Source: Siphonodentalium dalli
Lineage: Eukaryota; Mollusca; Scaphopoda; Gadilida; Siphonodentaliidae
DNA: 64,000 nt
Assembly: GCA_032622095.1 (NCBI GenBank)
Contig: CP136063.1
Coordinates: 25,112,987-25,176,986 of the forward strand
Direction of reading: 5' to 3'
In this document: positions 22,955 to 35,516 of the stretch, in pieces
Position numbering within the stretch: the first letter of the stretch is position 1
Layout of the letters: each line of letters begins with the position of its first letter
Translations under genes and position numbers: made by a program
The notes under the pieces: model-generated
What the model was told of the DNA's origin: nothing
The model's database searches: none
The model's input: the letters and a program-made list of their open reading frames with translations, nothing else

Positions 22955-24139
22955 ACTCTAATAGCGTTGACATCGCGAAAGTAATTAGCTAGGTCATCTA
23001 AATTAACACCAATACGGTTAGAGTTACTGTCCCTAAGCCTTTTCCAAAATTGTTTTGGATTACTTCGCTGCATGGACGTCATTTCATAAGTCACAAGATC
23101 ACGTTGCGATTTAATTGCTTTATCCATCTCTGATTTATAAGAGCGTGCAGCGGATTTCATTTCTCGGTCGGAGCCGGCTGACCGCAATCTTTGGTTCTCC
23201 CTTGTAGCTTTGCGGTATAACTTGCGTGCATTACGACACGCATCATTGAACCATGGTTTAGTCTTGATAGACGCGCGTGGCCGTGACTTCTTTTTATTAA
23301 CACCTAATGTCTCCACAGCGGCTGTTGTCATAACGTTGGCGATTGAACTAGTCAGTTCGTTTATCGTGCCTGGGCTAATATCTTCTACATTGATCAAATC
23401 TAACAAGTGTCCTATTCCAGCAATGTCCTGGTAGTTAATATTTGCGATAAATTCTAAGCGTTTTCGGGGTCCCATCTTTTTACACTATTTTCGGAGCTAG
23501 ATGATAGATCTTCAAAATTCTCGCATGTGCGGGTATCGTTAAATTTTAAGGTGGTTATAATGCCACAATGAATATCTGAAATCAGTGGATTAAAAGGAAG
23601 TACCTGGAAGTCGGGAACATGTCTCTATTCCGAAGGTTCGCTATTCCGAAGGTTCACTAATCCGAAGGTTCACTAATCCGAAGGTTCACTATTCCGAAGG
23701 TTCACTATTCCGAAGGTTCGCTATTCCGAAGGTTTTTGTTATTTTAAAAGTTAATTCTATATTCTAAAGTATTGAGAGGGTTCTTTAGTACGAAGACTCT
23801 TTTTATGAAGGAAATAACTTAAAACATTAAAAAAATAAATGTGATTTTTGTTTTCGTGGGTTTCCTTGAGATTTAACCCTTTGGCGAGCAGAACGACATA
23901 TATATGTCGTCTATCGGCTGAGGACTAAAACGACATATATGTCGTTTTAGGAAGTGTTATTTTACGTAGACATAACTTCAATAAATCATCTGATTTATAA
24001 ATGATTTACATAGGAGTTATTTTGATTAATATAATGTCCCAAATGCTAAAGGCGGACTATAACAGTGGGGCTCTTGCGGTCAATCAATACTGGAGCGCTA
24101 TAACTTACTTATGGGGCGCCGTTCCTCTATTTATCCCCT

Positions 24140-24545
24140 ATTTGCAGATATCTCCTCGTGGCTAAGAGATATCTCCTCGTGAATTAAGAGATATCTCCTA
24201 GCGATTTAGAGATATCTCCTCGCGAATTAAGAGATATCTGCTAGCAATTTAGAGATATCTCTTAATCGACATGATCGAGGAGATATCTCCTCGCGAATTA
24301 AGAGATATCTCTAAATCACTAAGAGATATCTCCTCGCGAATTAAGAGGTATCTCCAATTCATTAGCAGATATCTCTTAAATCGCGAGGAGATATCTCTTA
24401 GTGGCATGATTTAGAGATATCTCTTAATTCGCGAGGAGATATCTCTTAGTGATTTAGAGATATCTCTTAGCCACGAGGAGATATCTCTTAGTACTGCTGA
24501 ATTAAGAGATATCTCTTCGGCCGCTAAGAGATATCTCCAATTCGA
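24140..24545. repeat. GAGATATCTC palindrome array, left arm
   Basis: About 20 copies of the decamer GAGATATCTC or close variants, spaced 21-22 bases, with linkers such as 'ctcgcgaatta' and 'ctagcgattta'. It is mirrored by the array at 25775-26290. Confidence 0.92.
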
Positions 24546-25774
24546 CAGTGTTGACTGGAACAGGATTAAAATGAAGGATCCCTCAATAGCACTCAATGAT
24601 GCTATTTATAGAACAGCGATAGCACGTGGCGTTGTTTATAAACAGAGGGTCGGACATTCTCCGGGTATAAGAATACGTTGCCCTACCTTGCGCAATGTAA
24701 ACATGTCATACCATAAAACAGTGATGGTGGGTCTTATAATAAAAAAGGGGCCACCGCAATTGTTGGTATGGCTTATGCAACAATGGCAGTAAGAAATGTG
24801 GAGAAAATCACTTGGAAAATGTAACTTTGACGCCATTTCCTAAGCTAAAATCAAACAGATAAAATATGTATTTATGGATTAATTAGTTGTTGCTGAAACG
24901 AGAAATTAACTGTTGATACCGTTAAAATTGGACATATATATGCAGCAAATATTTTGTGCGTGTCCTTAGCCCCACTAAGGAGTTCCCGGACCCAATTCCT
25001 GTCACATTATGACATATTTGTATAGACGTCAGACAGAACGAAAATGACTGTCAAATGATGTGTTATCAAATCGAAAAATACGACTGGATTCACAAAATTC
25101 GAACAGTGTTACTATAATGTCAAGTGATAGTGTACTATAGATATAATGTATAGGTGCATGCAAAAAACACGAGAACATGTATACATGTAGGAAACGTGAT
25201 GCCACAGAAACTCTTATGTCGCCTGATGTCCCTTGGTTATTTTAGCTATGTCAATTACGTGGAGAATAATTCAGGAACCAAAGATGCCGTCGATGCACTA
25301 CTGATTTGTGAAGAATAAACATGGATTTTGTGAACTGAGAACTGGTGTTGATGGCAAAGCTGAAAGGCAACATTGCCATGCATAAATATAATGCTTTCGT
25401 TATATAATCATGGATCTAGTGAAAAAGTGATTTGACAATATGATATAATTGATTTGGATCATCAAACACCTGCATGCATATGGGAAGCCAAATTGACCGT
25501 GGAGCCCAACGATGATACGAACACAGCATCTGCCTTATATAGACGGACTAATGATATTCTCCCCAAATCCAAGCGGTAAATAAAATATATATTCTGCTAC
25601 AGTCTAAATCATTATACTCTGTCCATTTAATAGGTTCTGTTGCACATGCACCAATATATCGTGTACTCGCCCTTCTGCCAAAACGAAATGAACCCATAAA
25701 ATATTCACAATGGCTGGCAAAAAAAAAAACACTTGCTGGGGGAGAAATTCTTAATATTCTCTGACCCAAAACTG
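24546..25774. other. Core of the foldback element, unrecognised
   Basis: About 1.2 kb of unique sequence between the palindrome arrays. Short frames (plus 24571-24792, minus 25548-25814) carry no motif I can name. Confidence 0.5.
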
Positions 25775-26290
25775 AATAAGAGATATCTCCTCGATCACGA
25801 AGAGATATCTCCAATTCAGCAGTACTAAGAGATATCTCCTCGTGGCTAAGAGATATCTCCTCGTGAATTAAGATATATCTCCTAGCGATTTAGAGATATC
25901 TCCTCGCGAATTAAGAGATATCTCTAAATCATGCCACTAAGAGATATCTCCTCGCGAATTAAGAGATATCTGCTAATGAATTGGAGATATCTCTAAATTC
26001 GCGAGGAGATATCTCTTAGTCATTTGGAGATATCTCTTAGTGATCGAGGAGATATCTCTTAATTCAGCAGCCTAGGAGATATCTCCTCGTGGCTAAGAGA
26101 TATCTCCTCGTGAATTAAGAGATATCTGCTTGTGATTTAGAGATATCTCCTCGCGAATTAAGAGATATCTCCTTGGCAATTGGAGATATCTCCATAACAA
26201 TTGAGATATCTCTTAATGAATTGGAGATATCTCCTAATGAATTGGAGATATCTCCAAATGAATTGGAGATATCTCTAAATAGGGGATAAA
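25775..26290. repeat. GAGATATCTC palindrome array, right arm
   Basis: The array holds the same decamer and linkers as the left arm in mirrored order, and is somewhat longer. Variant units such as 'ctaatgaattg' lie towards 26290. Confidence 0.92.
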
Positions 26291-27621
26291 TAGAGGAACG
26301 GCGCCCCATACTTACTGTATAGCAGAATACCGCTGAATGGACCTAACTGCAATTCAGACTTTGTATTGATTTTAATGTTGATGTTTCTTTCAAGTACAGA
26401 TTGCCAGTTCGGGTAGAATGCATCTCTAACTCGTAGTTTATTTCAGTCATTGTGTTTTCAACTTTCTATAATATTAAAGTGATAAACTGATACTGTCTTC
26501 TTGCTATTAATAACCGACATCTGGGACAAATAAGATATTAGATTGGGGTGTATAAATGTACGGGGGCGCAAATTTTGATTCATTTCTGGCTAAAAACTCC
26601 CATAATAGAAAACCTTCGGAATAGTGAACCTTCGGATTAGTGAACCTTCGGATTAGTGAACCTTCGGATTAGTGAACCTTCGGAATAGCGAACCTTCGGA
26701 ATAGAAAACCCTACCCCTGGAAGTCTGATATATAAGGCATGCTGCAGCATGACATATGCTATAGTCAATAAGGGACGCTGCTCGGCTTGTTACTGCCCCG
26801 TATCCATTATCGCTACCTGCGCTACCATTCAAGATAACAAATTCCTGATGTCGACACAAATCTAGCAGTTGGGTCCCATATACGTTTTTGGATAGATCCT
26901 GACTGTGTCTGTGCACAGGCATACATGTTACATTCAGATAAAATAGCTGCTCTGAAAACAAAAAGGAATCAGGGGTGCATTGGAACTCTTCGGAATTTTC
27001 ATCAATAATGTTGATATCAGTGGAACATGCTGTACGCGCATTGAAGTCGCCTGTTAGGAAAATGTTATTTGTGCGATTAGCTAAAGTGCAGTAGTCGCTT
27101 TCTATTTCGATGAATGCGTCTTTTGATGTGTAACTACTTCCTTCTGGTGGTATGTATACTGCCCCATGATGTGAATTTTGTGCTGCGTCACATATTTCTT
27201 AATCTCAATCCATTGTACAAATTTAGATTTTGTTTCAATAATTTTCGAGAAAGGGACTAGTTCGTCCTTAATGCGAATCACTATCCCACCGGACCGTATT
27301 CGTGATAGTTTTTGTCTATTTTTCATGTATAGTGTGTACCCACTATGATTTAACTGGTCACAGTCGTCAGTATTTGTTTTCATAAAGCAGAGGACATCAT
27401 GTTTTGAACACAGTTCTTGGAATTCTGGGTATTCTAATTTTTTTTCGAAGACCACATACATTTAATGACAGAAAACTGAAACCACCCTTAACATTAGCCC
27501 CACTGATATCACCACTAGTAATAACATTTGTGTGTATGTGCGTATCATAAAAATCATCACAATGTACATTGTAAATAATAGCATTTGTGGAATTAATATC
27601 AGTCGTACAAATGTCATTCAA

Positions 27622-28170
27622 TATTTCACGGGTGTCTTTTAGGACATCTGAAAGAATTTGCTAATCCAGTTCACGGACAATTTTACCGCTTGATTCAGTT
27701 ATATTTGAAATAGCATCCACACTTGATATTTCCTCTAACAATTGTATTCACTGTGTATGAACGGAAGTGAACGCTGTATCGCGGTAATCGGACATAAATA
27801 AAAGTCGCTCGCCTCAGCTTGACTACGGTACGTATATTTTCGTCTTTCCCTCCAATTGTGTAAAAATGCCCGCGTGCCAATCTGCCTCGATGAGGGGTAT
27901 GTTTCGCTACATTTTCGTACTAATTTCGTTTCAGTGTCGTGTCTAGTTCTCTCGTAAATCAAGGTTAAACCTCCTATTTTCGTGCTAAAAACACGTCACG
28001 TTTGCGATCAAAAGCACATTTTTCAAACTATACGATGTCTTATTTTATAACAAAGACATGTTTGGATGCCTTAATATCCCATTGAAAGCCACGCTTAGCG
28101 ATTGTCCCCTTTTTCCTGTGTTTTCTCGACATACGAGCCCGATTTCAAAGCGTGGTGCTCCAACAGAATT
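27622..28170. other. Region upstream of the LINE, unassigned
   Basis: It may include the LINE 5' UTR or ORF1 remnants, but minus-strand frames at 27695-27962 show no ORF1 motifs. No other feature was recognised. Confidence 0.45.
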
Positions 28171-29678
28171 GAACGCACGGTAAGATCTGACAAAAAAACA
28201 TTGAACATTGAACGCACGGTATTTTTTTAATTATGTGTATTGAACGCGCGGTAACATTCCGATTACACCCTTTTACGACCGGTTAGCATCATATCGCACG
28301 TTTCTAACTTGATTTTCACATGCCACAAATGAACATTTTTATATTTCCACAGCCAATATTGCTACTTGTGCTAACAAAATGTTTTATTAAAATGGTCAAA
28401 TGTCACAATCAAGATAAGAGCTGCATTAGATCATCCTACAAACAGGCCTTGAATGTCCAATGTTTGAGATTTCCCCTTGTGTGTTATCTTAACTTGCACT
28501 TTAACTATCATGAGTAACCATGAAAACCCCACACTCTTTTGTCAATGGTAGTCTTTTATATTTTAAAACTATAGATTAACTATAGTTTACAATGTGCTAA
28601 AATTTATCCAAAATACGACAAATTGTATCTTATTGTAGAGGAAATAAGTCACATGATAGCATGTTCTAGAAAATAACACAATATAACACAGTATAAAATA
28701 TATCTATACTAGTATTTTATAAATGTAAAATATTATATTCGACCAAAGATGGTGGGATTCCAAGGTTGCACTCGAGAAAGCGATACCGTTTATTTACACA
28801 TGATGGTTGGTATACAATACTATCTACACATAATACGTGGCATCCTAAGTCCCAATGCGATGTACCACATATGGGCGTATATTTAAAGAGCGCTTTATAA
28901 TTACAAAAGTTCCATAATTATACTAGTAACATAAAAATACAGGGTTTTGTTTGAACATAATTGCCATGGCAGCGCACGAAAATATATAATTTAAACGAGT
29001 GGCCAAGCATAATTGTCCTTACCACGCACAGTTTGGACACGTGTGGTAATTTGTCAACAAACAGTACGATACACATATGAACTGGAATCTTTCTGGACTA
29101 TTTTATGGAACAATATTTTGAATCTTCCGCTGACATAAATCAACTCATTGTATTGTATAAGAAGAAGGAAGAAATGTTGATATTAGAAAGTAATTACCCA
29201 GCTAAAGCAGGTTGCGAAATGCTACCACTCAATCCCATTGGTCGACTAGCGCTGTCTCCTTGCAACATCCATATCTCGTGTGGTAATGTCTAACTACTGT
29301 TATTATGCATAGACCTATATATTATACACACTGACAGCTAACCTGAAAAAATCACCCGTCAGTTATTCATGTCAGTCGACAATATGTTCTCTTGATATAG
29401 ATGGTTTATGTATACACGCAGGTATTTTATACATTTGAGTTAACATAATAGTTATGGCGCGATACGTTGGCCTCTCAATCCTCTACAAATAATTCCCTCA
29501 GCTATATACCTAATTAATTTTAAGAGTTCAATTGACAATCAATAATGTCTCCGTTGTCCGATTTCGGACTTGTATTTCTGTTTACCCGCCATCATATCAC
29601 TTCTTATGGCTACATATACATGTATACAAACCCTGAACACGGCAATCCTTTAGTCATTATTTAATCTATATATTCCAG

Positions 29679-30004
29679 AGATGGATCCGGCTGATATGCA
29701 GACATATGCCATCAAATTGGCAACACATTTTGTCAAGCAATCCGGACTCCACAAATCGGTAGTTCGACAGTATGGTGTAACACCCGAAACGATTGAAAGA
29801 AAAGACAGGGAGATTGTGCCAGATCAAAATACGAATTCCGTGAGGATTACCAACCGATTACAAAACGATAACATATCAGTTCCGGGAAGTGCAGAAGCCC
29901 TACTCAACCATGTAAACGACTGCGGTTTCAGCCAACACCCAAGACTACATGTTCCACGAGAGATGTTTGTGACCAGATCGCCACACATATACATGACTGG
30001 CCAG
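29679..30004 (+). CDS. Candidate orphan coding exon, unknown protein
   Basis: An open frame begins MDPADMQTYAIKLATHFVKQ right after a pyrimidine-rich tract and TTCCAG (acceptor-like, 29671-29678 region). It reaches a donor-like CAG|GTGAAA at 30004/30005 after exactly 108 codons (phase 0). Unspliced, it would run 22 more codons to a stop at 30073. The composition looks protein-like (mixed hydrophilic, few low-complexity runs), unlike most frames here, but I recognise no domain. There are no neighbouring exons that I can support. It could be a stray host exon, a captured exon, or chance. Confidence 0.3.
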
Positions 30005-30074
30005 GTGAAATCGAACTGGTGTTACCACACCATCTTCATGTTGATCCACACTGGCACGTTCGTGTATCTTTAAA

Positions 30075-31060
30075 TGTCTGGTCAAGCTCGTTTTATGTTT
30101 GGTGGTCTACAGTCGGGCTACAGACACCAGCACTTCGATGTTGCGGGGGGAATCCGATCCAAGAAAAGGATTCGTCCATCTGAAATATAGAAATGGGGCG
30201 TATATATAGATTCAGCGACACGTCGAAATGTGGTCCACCAAAAGCATCGATCGGGAAGCAAGGGCACTTTATATGAATGTTATGGACTATAACCAATGGA
30301 ATACACACACGCCAGTTTAATATACAAGTATATAACTTAACAGCTCCCTGCAAATTCCTTCAATTTTACATGGATTGCATGCATCAGTATGGTGACAAAA
30401 AGACAATCCGTGGCACCTCTCGCCCTCCCTAGACCAAGGTCACATGTTCCATCTGCATCATGGTCCTGTTTGATGGCATGACCCTCCCCGTGAAATACAA
30501 GGGATATCCTATTTTGTGTATGTATTTGTACTCTTTGGGATTCAATTGGTCGATTATAACTCAACCCCAAAACATCCGACTACCGTTTCGAATTTGATTG
30601 TCTCCATTAAGTTATAATTTTTCAACTAGGCTAAATAAAAAAATGCAAATTTAGACTAAAAATCCAGTCTGAATGATCAAGATTCTACTTGTTTAAAGTC
30701 TAAATTTTTCCAATTTTTTTTTAAATTGGAGGGTTAAAATTTCCAACTATTAGTAGTATTTGATCAAATGGGGTGGGGGTACAAGCGCATCCATGTTCAT
30801 TATATCTATTTCGGTGTTCAACACACCATGCCACTCCATATAAAACCCTATTTTAGCACATTTTTTTGCACCAGCTGGAGGTAAAAAATAAAAAGTTTTA
30901 TTTGTTGAAACAAAGATTGTAGATTACGACCGTAATATGAGTTCAATTATGCCCACATGTGTTTGTCATTGATATAATCTATTTTAATACTAGCGATCGG
31001 CATCACTTCAGTTTTCACTCCAATATACATACATAATTAAGTGTATAGCATTTTACAGGG
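30075..31060. other. Non-coding interval
   Basis: AT-rich with local T- and A-runs; no supported gene or element end apart from the inverted segments listed separately. Confidence 0.45.
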
Positions 31061-31326
31061 TGTAATTGAAAGTTTACCAGCCGTTCAATACAAATAAAAA
31101 AATACCGGGAGTTCAATGCTTGTTTGTCAGATTTATACTGTATACTGTTTATACTGTGTTATATTCTAGAACATGCTATCATGTGACTTATTTTCAGATT
31201 AAACTCTTTAACCAAAAAAGAAAAGAATAGAAATGATATATTAAAAAACAAAAGAATATTTAAAAAAAAATTAAAAAAATTGTGTCAATTATATATATAT
31301 ATTGTTTAACATTTTTTAAAAATTGA

Positions 31327-31730
31327 ATTTTTTTTTTTTTTTTTTTATTGGAATTAACATACATCAATGAAGGAATGTAAACATAAACAGAGGTACATAT
31401 TATTATATATCAAGTGACATTCTTCCAATTCGCTCACATCTCGCTCGCTTCATTTACACGTCTTTCGTACACCACATGCACTCCCAGTGACTGACATGTA
31501 AGTTGGAATTAATGGAATATATGTTCAAATTAATATATTACTTCAGATTTTAAATATTTCAACTTTCTTCCTGTGTACGGCGTATCGGCACAACATCTAA
31601 CCATAGACGGCATTGTGATATTGGCGGGGATATCGTATTTCCGGTTAGAATAACTAAGTGAGTTTTCGAGTTGGTGAAGAGATCACTTCCAGGACACTCA
31701 AGTTGATTATTGTTGACTTGTGGGTATATG
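31327..31730 (-). other. 3' UTR and poly(A) tail of the L1/Tx1-type LINE
   Basis: A T-run at 31328-31346 on the plus strand is a poly(A) tail on the minus strand, about 400 bases after the ORF2 stop. It marks the 3' end of the element. Confidence 0.7.
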
Positions 31731-34700
31731 TTACACATGTAAAGCCTTTTCTAAAAGGAACCAGTTTTTCGAAAATTCTTGTTTCGATTGGCATCGTGCG
31801 GTATACTTCTCACATTGGTATCTATAATTCAACTCTTTGAGGAAAACATTTAGCGATAAGTTAATTGGCTTGAATTTAGTCCTATATATGTATTGTTTAA
31901 TTAGGAGCCATAGCATGTTAGTTGTAAAGTTAGGATCCGTTGGTGAAGAGCCGAGAATCATTGTCGTTTGTTGGGGACAGAGATCAATGCTGTTAATTTT
32001 ACCCCAATCGCTGAGTTCCTTAATGAATTTCCGAACGTGAACACAGTTCCAAAATATGTGGGAGATGTCTTCTGTCTCGCTTTTACATCTTTCGCATTTA
32101 TCATCTTGTCGTAAATTGGACATTTTGAGAAACTTGTTGGTTGATAATATTCGTGAATTTATTCGGAATTGTAGCCATTGCAGCTTTGTGTCCGGCGTCG
32201 TGAGAAAGGGAAGTTTATCCAGTTTGCACCAATTAATTATGTTGTCGGGAAATAACACTTGCCATTTTTTGTGTGCTACAGTAGAAGTTGGAATGTCGAT
32301 TAAAATTTTATAAAAGTCTTGTCCTCCTCGACAGTTTTTAAAGCAATTTAATGAAATTATTTGGTAAAAGGGGAGTGACTATTCGAGTTATAGGTTGTTG
32401 AAGTTTTTTTGCAAGTAATTTTATCTGATGTTGGATGTTATTAAGAGTGATGAAGTTTGTATGTATGTTATAGATCCTTAGTAGATCGTCTCGTGTAAGA
32501 AAACATCCTGTATTGTCCAGCATATCGTTTAAAAAGATAACCCCCTTTTCTCGCCAGGAGGTGAAATTTAATACTTTTCCGTATTGCTTTATATTTGGGT
32601 TATTCCATAACGTACATGCTGATAATTTGCGATTGTTTCTATCTTTCTCTAGAAATTTTGTAAATGCCATCAGGACATCATGCCAAAAAGGGTTGGTTAA
32701 TTTCTTTGCCTGTTTTTCTATGTAAGGGTAGTCATAAGTAAGGAACATAGGGTCATCAAATAAAGGTATATCTATTAATGGAGTCCACTTGGCACTTTTT
32801 GTCACGAGGCGCCTAACCCAAGTTATTTTCATGGACATCATAAAATGTTTAACATCAACCATTTTTAATCCGCCATTCTTATAATCCTGACATATAACTT
32901 TGCGTTTGATTATATCACGCTTCGAGTTCCAAAGAAAATTAAAGAGCATTGTGTCAAGATTTTTCATAAAAACATTACCGGGATTTGGGAGAGCTACAAA
33001 AAGGTGTGTTAATTTTGGGAGTATTAGTGATTTTATCACAGTTATTCGACCAATGGGTGTAAGTAACCGGTGTTTCCATATTTCTATCAAACGTTTGACT
33101 TCAGCAAGTTTTTTATCATAATTTATATTCATTTTCTTAAGGTTTGTATCAAAGTGTATTCCAAGGAGATTGAAAGTACTATCGAATGTTAGTCCAAGGT
33201 CTGGGCACATAATATCTGTACGTTTCGTGTAAGATCCAATCCACGACGCCTGACACTTGCTAGGGTTAATTTTTAGGCCTGAATAATCTGCAAATAAGTT
33301 TAAAACAGTATATACTTCCCTAAGACTTTCTTCGCTGCCGTCTAAGAAAAGCGTCGTGTCTACTGCATACTGTGTAATTTTGTATTCTAAATTGCCGAGG
33401 TTGATACCTTTAATGCGGTCATTAGATTTTATCATAATAGCTAAGATTTCTGCGCATATCAAAAAAATATACGGCGAGACTGGGTCACCCTGTCGACAGC
33501 CACGATGTAGTTTGAAACTCTGAGATATATGCCCATTTATTAAAATAGATGAGTTGATATTCGTATAAAATATAGAAATCCACCTTTTCATGTCATCTCC
33601 AAAATTGAAAAGGTTAAGGCATTTATGTATAAATTTCCATGATACTGAATCAAAGGCCTTTTCAAAGTCTAGGAGGAGCAGTAACCCAGGTTTATCAGCC
33701 AATTTTGCCTTGTGAATAAGATCATAGATAAGTCTAGTATTGTCTCCGATGTAGCGATTTTTTTAGAATCCCGTTTGATCCTCACTTATTATATCAGGTA
33801 GGACACGCTTTAATCTTTCAGCTATACATGAAGAAGCTAATTTGTAAGATATATTCAAGAGTGAAATTGGTCGCCAGTTTTTCAGATGATTTCTTTCTTT
33901 GTCTTTTTTGGGAATCAGAGTAATAAGTCCTTGTTTCTGGGTTATTGAAAGTTCCCTTTTATCAAAAGCTTCATTGAGTGATTCACATAGAATTTGGCCT
34001 AAGTCAATCCAAAAAAAATTCCAAAACTCATATGGGTATCCATCTAGTCCACTGCATTTATCACTTTGTGATCGTTTCAGTGCACACGTCAGTTCAGTTA
34101 GAGTTATTGGCCCTTCTATGCTTTTGGCAGTGTCTTGTGACAATACTGTATGGTCTTTTTCAAGAATAGCCTGAATATCAGATTTGTTTGTATTTTTTAA
34201 TGCATATAAATTTTCGTAAAAACTTCTAGCTTCATGCATTATGTGACTATGTCTGATTGATTGTCAATGTTTTTCCCGGTGGAGTCGGTGAGATTGCATA
34301 GAGTTTTCGATATAGAATTGCGTTTTTCAAGATTGAGGAAATATTTTGTTGGTTTTTCACCTTGTTCAATCCATTTGGCTCTTGATCTTACCATTGCCCC
34401 CCTTGTGTCTTCTTTTCTTATTTCGTAAAGGTCAGTGTCAATCTTTTGTATTTTTTCCAGTAATTCGTCTTTATTTTCTGTATTTATGTCATCCTTATCT
34501 ATTTCAATTTCGAGAAATATTTTAGATCTATTCAGTTCATTTTCTTTCATCTTTCGGTCTCTCTTTCGTTTCGACGCAAAATGTATGGTCTCGCCTCTAA
34601 TATCGAGCAAAAGAGTATCTAAAAATAAACGTTTACTTGTTTTACATGTAACTTGCGGTTTATTCGACTCATCGGTATATAGTTTATATTCGTATCTTGA

Positions 34701-35516
34701 TTTATTATTCTCTATTGTTGATTTTACCAGTTCGGCATATTTTTCATCACGGAGTAAGGAGGTGTTAAATTTCCAAAAGCCACGACCTCTATCAATTGTA
34801 CTTAGTTTAAGCGTAAGAGATATTATCGAGTGATCTGAGCGATATCCAGGTAATATGTCGGTTCCTTCTCCAACTAAACTGAGTATATCCTCAGATATCA
34901 TAAAGTAATCTAATCTAGCCATTTTTATGGGTGACTTTTTTCGCCATGTATATCGTTGATTCTCCTTATTATTGATCCTCCAAGCGTCTACCAAATCTAG
35001 CCTGTCGACAAGGTCACCCACTGCCACTTTAGCTTGTGGATTGTTGATATGTTTATAATTATAAGTGTCCATCGATTGGTCCTGAACCATATTCCAATCG
35101 CCACATATTACTATTTGGGTGTTACCGACATTAATAAGCTTAAGTTTTAATTGTTTGTAGAAATCAGGATTATCTTCGTTTGGACCATATATATTAGCTA
35201 TAGTCATTCTAAGTTTCTCAACAGTTACGTCAATAATTATGAAATTTCCAGAGTCATCTTTGATAGAATTGTGTATTTCGAAGTCAAGATTTTGATTGAA
35301 TAAAATGGCCACACCGCGTGACTGAGATGAAAAAGAAGCCAATTCTGTTTTGAACCCCCATTCAGATGATATACATTTGTCCATTTCCTTTGTAAAGTGT
35401 TTGTCTAGTAAACAATAAATGGAGGCATTTTGCGTTCGGAGATATCGGAATACGTCGCGGCGTTTTTCTGCACGATTCAAACCTCGGCAATTTGAAGACA
35501 ATATTTTTATAGACAT
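31731..35516 (-). pseudogene. L1/Tx1-type LINE ORF2 (endonuclease, reverse transcriptase, zinc knuckle), decayed
   Basis: The gene starts at MSIKILSSNCRGLN (35516) and spans ~1260 codons, the usual ORF2p length. An apurinic-type endonuclease fills the first ~230 residues (SSNCRGLN, NIYGPN, CGDWNMV, ARLDYFM, GYRSDHSII). A linker and the reverse transcriptase follow, with the LTLIPKKDKE and NWRPISLLN fingers, LLLLLDFEKAFDSVSW (motif A), GCRQGDPVSPYIF (motif B) and QYAVDTTLFLDG (motif C). A C-terminal zinc knuckle CERC...HIFWNC lies near 32080. The protein would nick DNA and reverse-transcribe the element RNA. Damage: a frameshift near 34240, an in-frame TAA near 33760, a frameshift near 32335, and the first motif C aspartate replaced by valine. 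It is therefore inactive. Confidence 0.92.

Larger units (their letters stand above)
23613..26715. mobile_element. 3.1-kb foldback element with tandem-repeat termini and 10-bp target duplication
   Basis: The element is flanked by identical CCTGGAAGTC at 23603-23612 and 26716-26725. Both ends begin GGG and reach inverted arrays of a 16-bp unit (CTATTCCGAAGGTTCG and variants): about seven copies at 23629-23740 and six at 26613-26706. Inside lie a second inverted pair (TTATGGGGCGCCGTTCCTC, about 24110, against its complement ending about 26310) and two arrays of GAGATATCTC palindromes. The 9-10-bp target duplication and repetitive inverted arms fit the Foldback/MULE group. The 1.2-kb core has no recognisable transposase, so it is non-autonomous. 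It splits the LINE coding sequence, so it is younger than the LINE. Confidence 0.85.
22696..27621 (-). pseudogene. LINE endonuclease and N-terminal reverse transcriptase, interrupted (jockey/CR1-like)
   Basis: On the minus strand, an apurinic-type endonuclease starts near 27480 (SFLSLNVCGL). It continues through SGGIVIRIKDE (about 27280), a YIPPEG block, the catalytic GDFNART (about 27045) and SLIDYSIC (about 26760). The endonuclease nicks the genomic target to prime reverse transcription. After the foldback insertion at 23613-26715 the frame resumes at NPLISDIHC, then KPWFNDACR, NPKQFWK and the start of the reverse transcriptase, KNNKSSGHD (about 22765). Coding stops at KLF (22696). Frameshifts lie near 27440, 27120, 26730 and 23465, and a 42-bp snapback duplication sits at 22870-22954. 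The remainder of the reverse transcriptase fits the fragment at 5525-6354. The element is inactive. Confidence 0.85.
28180..31195. repeat. Inverted repeat segments bracketing ~2.8 kb
   Basis: A ~85-base segment at 28180-28270 (with TTGAACGCACGGTATTTTTTT) is inverted at about 31060-31140. A ~60-base segment at 28640-28700 (AAGTCACATGATAGCATG) is inverted at about 31150-31195. The order of the two pairs is not mirror-symmetric, so this is not one simple terminal inverted repeat; rearranged or overlapping insertions are likely. The interior is AT-rich and holds the candidate exon at 29679-30004. Confidence 0.6.

Noticed and set aside
32513-34833. Plus-strand frames of 63-132 codons
   Set aside because: They are antisense shadows of the LINE ORF2 on the minus strand.
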